Source: Owenia fusiformis (Eukaryota; Annelida; Polychaeta; Sabellida; Oweniidae). Taken from it: 64,000 nucleotides of DNA. Shown piece after piece: positions 23,901-32,900 of this stretch. The stretch's first letter is position 1. Every line of letters starts with the position of its first letter. The notes beneath the pieces were generated by a model, which saw only the letters and a list, made by a program, of their open reading frames with translations, did not search any database and had not been told where the DNA came from. The DNA lies in assembly GCA_903813345.2 (NCBI GenBank), contig CAIIXF020000001.1:1860001-1924000 (forward strand), in the 5' to 3' direction. The position numbers and the translations under genes are program-made.

Positions 23901-26900
23901 TAGGTAAGCAAAATATAAAGCTATTAAGAAAGGAATGCATCTTGTGAATGTGCTTTGGGTAGATAGGTAAGCAAAATATAAAGCTATTAAGAAAGGAATG
24001 CATCTTGTGAATGTGCTTTGGGTAGATAGGTAAGCAAAATATAAAGCTATTAAGAAAGGAATGCATCTTGTGAATGTGCTTTGGGTAGATAGGTAAGCAA
24101 AATATAAAGCTATTAAGAAAGGAATGCATCTTGTGAATGTTCTTTGGGTAGATAGGTAAGCAAAATATAAAGCTATTAAGAAAGGAATGCATCTTGTGAA
24201 TGTGCTTTGGGTAGATAGGTAAGCAAAATATAAAGCTATTAAGAAAGGAATGCATCTTGTGAATGTGCTTTGGGTAGATAGGTAAGCAAAATATAAAGCT
24301 ATTAAGAAAGGAATGCATCTTGTGAATGTTCTTTGGGTAGATAGGTAAGCAAAATATAAAGCTATTAAGAAAGGAATGCATCTTGTGAATGTGCTTTGGG
24401 TAGATAGGTAAGCAAAATATAAAGCTATTAAGAAAGGAATGCATCTTGTGAATGTGCTTTGGGTAGATAGGTAAGCAAAATATAAAGCTATTAAGAAAGG
24501 AATGCATCTTGTGAATGTGCTTTGGGTAGATAGGTAAGCAAAATATAAAGCTATTAAGAAAGGAATGCATCTTGTGAATGTTCTTTGGGTAGATAGGTAA
24601 GCAAAATATAAAGCTATTAAGAAAGGAATGCATCTTGTGAATGTGCTTTGGGTAGATAGGTAAGCAAAATATAAAGCTATTAAGAAAGGAATGCATCTTG
24701 TGAATGTGCTTTGGGTAGATAGGTAAGCAAAATATAAAGCTATTAAGAAAGGAATGCATCTTGTGAATGTGCTTTGGGTAGATAGGTAAGCAAAATATAA
24801 AGCTATTAAGAAAGGAATGCATCTTGTGAATGTTCTTTGGGTAGATAGGTAAGCAAAATATAAAGCTATTAAGAAAGGAATTCATCTTGTGAATGTGCTT
24901 TGGGTAGATAGGTAAGCAAAATATAAAGCCATTAAGAAAGGAATACATCTTGTGAATGTGCTTTGGGTAGATAGATAAGCAAAATATAAAGCTATTAAGA
25001 AAGGAATGCATCTTGTGAATGTGCTTGTAGATATGTAAGCTACTGATTAAATTAGGATTTGGCACCTTGTTGAGAGAATAATCTTGTGGAGATGACTGGA
25101 AATATGCATAACAGTCTGAATAAAATGTTTACATCGGAATCCTCTCTTACTTTTTAAGACAAATGTGAATATTTCAATAGATACATGAATGATGTAACAT
25201 GTGATCCACTAATGTTTAACAAAGTGGTTGGTAAAAGATTGAATTATTTTATAATATGTAATTACTATTAGCCTATGTAAGATTCACTACATTATCAATG
25301 CCTTTAAAACATTAAGAACACAATAATGGGAATCTAGAGCCTGCAACATGTGAAAAGTCAAAATATTAACCATATTTTCAATTTGATTTTAAGCTGCAAG
25401 CAAAACCAAGAGCATGTATCTGAGGGTTTATTCCCAGTGATTTTACCAAATGAGAACAACTCACCTCTTATCATAGGAAAACTCAAGGTATTTATGGACT
25501 ATGTCATTATTTAATATTCATCATGATATTTGTGACAAAAGCCAATAAAAGTTTCTGAAAAATAGATATCTGTGTGATATATTCTTAAAATAGTTTAAAT
25601 ATTCTTATACATAAATATACATGTGTATATATATTATAATTATTACCTGAGAATGTAGATACAAAGAATATCTTCTAGAATTCGTTGTCATATAATCCTG
25701 TTTTGACAAATGTAATCCCCATGTATAAATCCCTGTTTTACAAATGTAATCCCCTTGTATATACCCCTGTTTCACAAATGTAATCCCCTTGTATATACCC
25801 CTGTTTCACAAATGTAATCCCCATGTATATACCCCTGTTTTACAAATGTAATCCCCTTGTATATACCCCTGTTTCACAAATGTAATCCCCTTGTATATAC
25901 CCCTGTTTCACAAATGTAATCCCCATGTATATACCCCTGTTTTACAAATGTAATCCCCTTGTATATACCCCTGTTTTACAAATGTAATCCCCATGTATGT
26001 GACACACTACGATCACTAACATGTCAAACAATGTCAAACAATGCCAGGACTGTTGTTTGTTAAATAGGTATTTGTTTGTTGATGTTTGGAAAAAGGGTTT
26101 ATATTAATGTTTTTCAAAACATCACTGACAGTTCATTTTTTGCAAAACATTGGCCAACAAGTATAAAACTCGATTTGAATTGTGTGAAAATCATTCAGTA
26201 ACCAAGCAAGCAAAGCATACGCATCTCACAAACACGCTTGGAACTTGAAACTAACTGAAAATCAGAACTGCAATAAAAATGGAAACATTACAACTTATGA
26301 GCTACCTAGTTGGAGGTGTCACCACTGATGAGCCAAATACTTCAAATGCGCCAATAACTACTGACGTACATAATAGTGGATATAAAATCAGTGACTTTAC
26401 TGGCTATGGTGCAAATAATCTGGATAATCGTTATGATATGACTGCATTTCATTATAAGGTAATTGAAATACTTTACTTTTATATTGCTGAATTAGAAATT
26501 ACATAAAATAAGTTTCATTCAATAACTTTCATTAAGATTAGCTCATCCGATTATTTAATTTTTTAAATTATGAATTATGATATCAAGAATTAAAACCAGA
26601 TAATTAAAGAATGTGAATTGTGGTGTTGTATTTTTCTTTTAATATAATTCATAACTTTTATTATATTTTATTTCCAGTCAACCAATCAACTGCCTGTCAA
26701 CATGTCAGCCACCTACTCTGGTCACTTAGCAACAAGAGACTCGGTGACATCACATCACTGTATCTCAAATCAAAATGGCTGCAACAATGTTCCACAGACA
26801 TCACCTGATATGAGAGAACCAATCACATCAAGGACACTATCTCCATCTATTGACAATCTTACAGCATCTCCAAACCCGTCAGTTGAGGAAATCAGTAATC

Positions 26901-29900
26901 CAAGTAGTCCAGAGTCAATGATAAGTGACAATAGTGATGTTTATAACATGGGTAAATCAATAGCTAAAGATGGAGCCTCTAAAGCTGTCAAGCCAAAAAA
27001 CTCATACATTGGACTCATCATTGAAGCAATCTTAAGTAAGCCAGATAAGCGTATGATCTTGGGTGAGATCTATCAATATATCCAGGACAATTTTGAACAG
27101 TACAATAATGGAGAGCGGGGATGGAGGAATAGTGTCCGATACAATCTATCTCTGAATGGATGCTTTGTCAAGTCAGGAAGAGCTAACATTGGAAAGGGAA
27201 ACTATTGGTCGATCCACCCTGAGTGTATTGAGGACTTCTCTAAGGGGGATTACAGTAGACGAAGTATCAGACATCGTACCAAGCGTGGCGAAAAGGGACT
27301 TAAGTCACATCAGTCAAAGTCACCTTCCTTTTCCCACCAGTATCATCCCAAGCCTGCAGGAAGCAACCGTCCTCCAAAAGCAAACTCCAAACAGATGTCC
27401 CCAATTTCTCATATGCCTCCACAGTCTCAGTTCCAAGAATCTTCAAGGAGTTATATTTATCAACCACCAGTGACAACTGCTTTTGGGTCGCAGTTCAACA
27501 TAACTAATTCTCTGAAAACCACTTACAGTTCACAACCAAGAGTTAACATTAGTTATGAGCCTCAGATCACATTGGAGAGGAGTACTGACCTGTATAGAGC
27601 ACCCTTTGATAATTTATATAGCAACAGTGGTTTCCATAGTAACCTGGCTGATGTAAGCTACTCTGTTAACAGCCAAGGCTATACATGCTTGTAAACTAAA
27701 GCGGACAATTAAAACTATATGCATACTTTGCCAACAAAGAGAGCCAATCAAAGGTTTTTTAATTTCAAATACTAGGTTGTGATAATCTTTCAAGAGATCT
27801 TGATAGCTACGTTTGCCTGTATAACTGTGTCTTTACTTAAAAATAAAATCTAAAAAATTACTTTATCTTTTGTTTTCATATTTTTGTTTTTTAACAAACA
27901 TGTGGTATTGTTATTGTCACCATTTTTGTTGCTGACATTCAGTGTCTGTAACAAATGATTACATTTATGTAACAGGGGTGTAGTTTTATTTTTATAATGC
28001 CTTTTCAGTTTTTGGGTGGAATGTCTGTCGAGTGTTGTCCAACTAATTTTTTTATGTAACTTGAATGGCGGCATTTGTGCCTTTTCATGTTATCAAATGT
28101 GTGCATTTTGATAGTTAAAGGCCATTCTTTCTGAAAAACAAACTGATACATTCTCATAATATATGCATGTACCAGTATAAGTGCTCTAAAAGATTTCATA
28201 ACCTGGACAGAGTTTCTGATAGGGAAGTGCTATAGCACCATTCTCATTTCAGAAATCAAAATCGATGCAGCCGAAAGATTTTGATGAGGAGGTCGCAAAT
28301 AGTGCAGAAAAAGTCCAGAAACGTGTGAGAAGAAGGAATAACCTGGCCAATAAGCGCAAAGGTGGACTGCTAGGCAAGATTTTGGTGGAGGAAACGCAGC
28401 CTGAAACACCTGTAAGCTAATTTGCAAATTATAGGCAGAATATGCATTTTATATCAAATAGAACCTTTGTTTGAAGGATTAAACTTAAATTACATTTTCT
28501 TTTAAAATTAAACTCTATGGAAGAGCCATCCTAGCAATGCCCTTGGCTTTCTCCTAAATTAATTTGTCCTGTTCTTATCATACTTGTTTTAATAATGCTG
28601 TTATTGAAGCTGTGTACTGTTAACTACTGGTTTCCCTGAGCTACTCATTTCCCCAAAGGGTGAGCATTTAAACTATGCTATAAGGCAGGTGATGGACTTT
28701 TTCAACTTGGACAATTTTACCCAATTAGCATTCCCTTATGTTTTTTTTTTTTTATAATCTGTTTTATTTCATTATATACAAGTACAAATAGTTTCTGATA
28801 TAAGTGACCAATCGCTATGAAAGGATAGCATTATAGGTTCACTTTAAATATAAAAAGAACATTGAGTATGTGAAAAAGATGTATTTTTCTGACAAAGGGG
28901 TTTGCTGGTCTTTGCTGGGCAATGGTGCTGGGGCAAGGTGATAAGATGATCTGTTGGAGCATAAGGAGGCCATCTTGAGCATTAAGTGGAATTGTCTGAT
29001 AAAAAATTTGTAACTAGTTTGAAAATCATAATGTTCTGTTCAGTTGAAAGATCAGGATGACCAAATAAAAATGTTTTGATTAGACCATTTTTGTCCATTT
29101 GAAGGTTACCTAATAAGTGGAGGATGATGACATTTAGATTATGAGAGTTCAGGTTGAGACCACAATTGAAAAATATGTGCTTATGTGAATTTTGATTAAA
29201 ATCCCCAAATCACCACCCCTGTCCAAAATGGTGAAGCAGGCCACAAACTCTTTAATGATGCATTTGTTAGTTGTCATAACAACCCAGCTGTTGACATGTC
29301 GTCCTATGTGTTGTCATCAGACTTTTGCACACTCTATATTTGTTTCAAGGATTCACCAGGAGGATCAGGAAAGCGCTTTATGTCCCCCAACATCACCATT
29401 CCTGATACACCCCCAAGTATGAGGGAGAAACTTGCACAATTGAAGCTGGGAAAACTCTCATATGGAAGCACAGGTAGAAATTCTTGATATCAACAAGTCA
29501 ATGGAATTCAAATGAAATTATGTTTTGAATGCATAATTCAGCCAATACATTCCAGAAAACAATCATAATTTAAACGTGTTAAATCTCTTGTGATATTTGC
29601 CCTTAACTTTCAGTTTTGTACAATTTTCTTGGGTTTCCCTTGTCATTGCTAGTTCCATTAGGAGACACAAAAATGTGACCATGAATAATATTTAGGTAAC
29701 ATTATGAAAAACTTTTATTTCTTGAATAGGATGGTCAAATGATTTACTGATTATTCATTCTTATGTATCATTACCAGTTTAAATTGAATTTTTAAAATTT
29801 GCATTTCTTTATCTCAGTTTTGAAGTCAAAATGGCTTAGTCATGTATGAACTGTTTTAGTGTTGTATTTATCAGATGACATGTCATTGGCTGATACTCCT

Positions 29901-32900
29901 GAGGCTTCACCTTTGACCCCCATACAGAGACGTCTCTTCAGTAAGTCCATTTGTTTCAAAAATTGAATGTACATGTATGGTGCATGTTTATTGAACAATT
30001 CACATAAATTCCTTTTCTATAAGTGTTGAAATATGTATTTCAAAATATTTTTAAATTTTCTTCATGAAGGTACTGGCCTAAATGAATATGATGCAAACAA
30101 AAAACATATTCTTTAAAATGAAGGTTCTTCGTGAGGAAAATGGCTGTGTTGCTCACAGTATAAAAGTTTAACTGTACATACTACATATTATAGTGATCTC
30201 TATGTTTCTTTCAGATAACAGTTTAAAAAACAGCAGAGACAACACTCCTTTTAAGAAATCCACTCCAACTGATGCCCTCCCAGGAACTTCTGCTTCAAGT
30301 GCATTAAACTTCCCTATTCAATTCTCTGATAATAGTGAAGAAATAGGTGAATTTAAGGAATCTTTTAACACAACAGACAGTGAAAGCTCTCAAGAGAGAA
30401 TCGCTCAAAAAGTTGATGATATTGTTATGAACTTGGGTAGCTCACCCTTGTCAAAACCCGCTCCGGGTAATTTGCTAGGAACAGATCTTCATAGCACTAG
30501 ATGGAGTTTAGCACAAGGATCAATCAAATCTGAACATCAGGATCATAAAGATGATGCTTCAGATAGTGATGATACAGATATCTTAGAAGTGGAGGAGGAT
30601 ATTTTAGTGAGCCATTATACAAAATCTCCAGATAAAGGAAGTCCTAAGAAACTGAAAGCGAGCCCATATAAAAAAGCAAAAAGTCCAAGTAAACAAGAAA
30701 CTCCAACCAAACCAGAGAAAAGTCCAGGCAAACAAGCCAAAAGCCCTAAGAAAGCTACAAAAAGTCCAGTTGGAAAAAGTCCAAATAAAGATCCCAAAGG
30801 TCCAAGTAAACAATCAGTAAGCCCTAAACAAGCTACAAAAAGTCCCAAAAAGAAAACCCCACAAACTTTAAAGTCAGAACAAAATCCTAAGTCTAGTCCT
30901 AAAATGGTCAAACCAAGGAAACCATCAGGCAAAAGGAAGTTGTTATCTCTGAAAGAGCATGATGAACCAAGGCTTTCATTTATAGTAGAGCCAACCATAT
31001 CATCCAATACACTTCAGACCAAAGAAAAAATACACGAGCCAAAACAGAACAGAAAACCTGGACCAAAATCTAAGACAATCATAGAAAAGAAAGTAGAATC
31101 CAATAAAGAACTTGAAACAGCCTCAGGACACAGCAAAGTTGAGGAAAACACAGGAGAAAAGACATTGCACTCATCTGTGAGTAAAACAAGGAGAAAAAGT
31201 GTGACATTTGCAAATGACTGTAAAACAACAAAAACACCAACCAATAGGAGGAAAAGCATTGCAACCACCAATAGAACTAAAGATGTTGAATCGAAAGAGC
31301 CATCAATGAATAGACTTAATAGTAAAACAGATAATAATAAAACAAAGGAACAGCCTAAGGCTGCTGTTGAACCTGATGTGGCAACCCCAGTTGGTAGACC
31401 TAGAAAAAGGAAAAGTGTTGCTGTTGATGAGATAGTCCCTAATATGGATAAAGACATGACACCAAGTTCAAAGAGAACAAAAGTATCAAATTCAGAACCT
31501 AACAAAACATCTCCCATTGTGTCTGATAAAAAGAAAGTTTCTGTTAATCGTCGACGTAGTGGGCGGTTAGCTGGCCTTGTTCTCCCAAACATTCACGATG
31601 CACCTCTGGCCTCAATCAAGGAAAACTCAACAGAGAAAACTGACCTATTACTCTTATCCCCAGTAAAAGATGCAGTTGGAAAAGAGCCATGTCCGAGTAA
31701 TAATGGTTTCATTGGTTTTGTAAAACCAATTTCTCAGCCATTCAGGTCCCTCAAACAGTTGGATGTATTAAATGACTCAAGTGATCTGTCTTTAGCATAT
31801 TCTCCGAAATCTAAGAAGCTGAATAAGAAAAGTTCAGCTATTCTTGCCAAAAACCCCCTGAATATAAGCACTGATTCTGAACCAGATTCTCCCCGCAAGC
31901 CTCAAAGAATTCGTACATCTAGGCCTTGTATCACAAACTTACCATACACAGGGTCACAATCTCATGTAACAGTTCTAACACGTCCTCGAAGAAGTACAGA
32001 TGAATTCCGGCCTACTCAGTCATACAGTGCCTCACAAAATCAAAGAAAATATAAGTCGTCAAGTTCAGGAAGTGAAAGTGACGGTGATGGGGGACGCCAC
32101 AGAAGGAAAGTTGCGATTGTTGGACCATGTCCTGGTAACTTGGTAATGACCAGTTTACATTCTGAGTAAGTACAACTTATTTTTCTGTTGACTCCTTCAA
32201 CTCAAACCCTTTAAACCCATTTGTTTATTTTAGAATTGTCTCTTATTTTGCATTGTATTGTATTGTATTACAATGTACTGTATTGTATTGTATTGTGATG
32301 TGACATCAGTTGCCATATTGCATAATCTACAACAATACGACTTTACATAAATCCAAAGTTTTTGAAAATTGAGTGCCAGGACTTTCTCTTTAAATTAATC
32401 CTCATTTATAAAAGGAAAAGGTTATGTACCATAATGAAGTCCATATAGGTATTTATAAGTTATTCAAAATGCGCACTTTTTCAGTGAACAAGGCATTGTT
32501 ACATCAGTAGTGAAGAAACTTGGAGTGTTTCATATCACAGATGCAGTGGGCCCTGGGACATCTCATGTTGTGTGTGGTGGGCCCAGAAGGACCTTAAATG
32601 TACTGAAGGGGATAGCAAGGGGCTGTTGGCTGGTATCTAAGGAATGGGTATGTGTGAAAATATCTAACCTACTCAAATGATTTAATTCTGATAACAGTAA
32701 AACCTGTCTAATCTGAACACCTCTGGGACTGGCCAATAGTGTTTGGATTTGCAGGTATTTCATTGGCAATATACATTTTGTTGGCCAATAGTGTTTGCAT
32801 TGGCAGGTGTTTCATTGGCAATATACATTTTGAGTTTTTTTAACATGAAGGTCCATGACAGATTAAAAAATGGAATGAAAAAATGTTCATATTTAAACAT

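Noticed and set aside
23485-25065. 526-codon minus-strand open frame of a perfect 21-residue repeat (HIHKMHSFLNSFIFCLPIYP)
   Set aside because: It is the antisense of the 63-bp minisatellite. A period divisible by three keeps any stop-free frame open through all copies, so length is not evidence of coding.
23539-25998. CRISPR-like arrays
   Set aside because: Both arrays are contiguous tandem repeats without unique spacers, in a eukaryotic intron.
30193-30214. ATG at 30,193 as the start of a separate gene
   Set aside because: The 22 bases before 30,215 are the polypyrimidine tract and acceptor of MCPH1 exon 7, which joins exon 6 in phase.
30604-31592. Minus-strand frames opposite MCPH1 exon 7
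   Set aside because: Hydrophobic shadow translations of a Lys/Ser/Pro-rich exon; no splice sites or domains.
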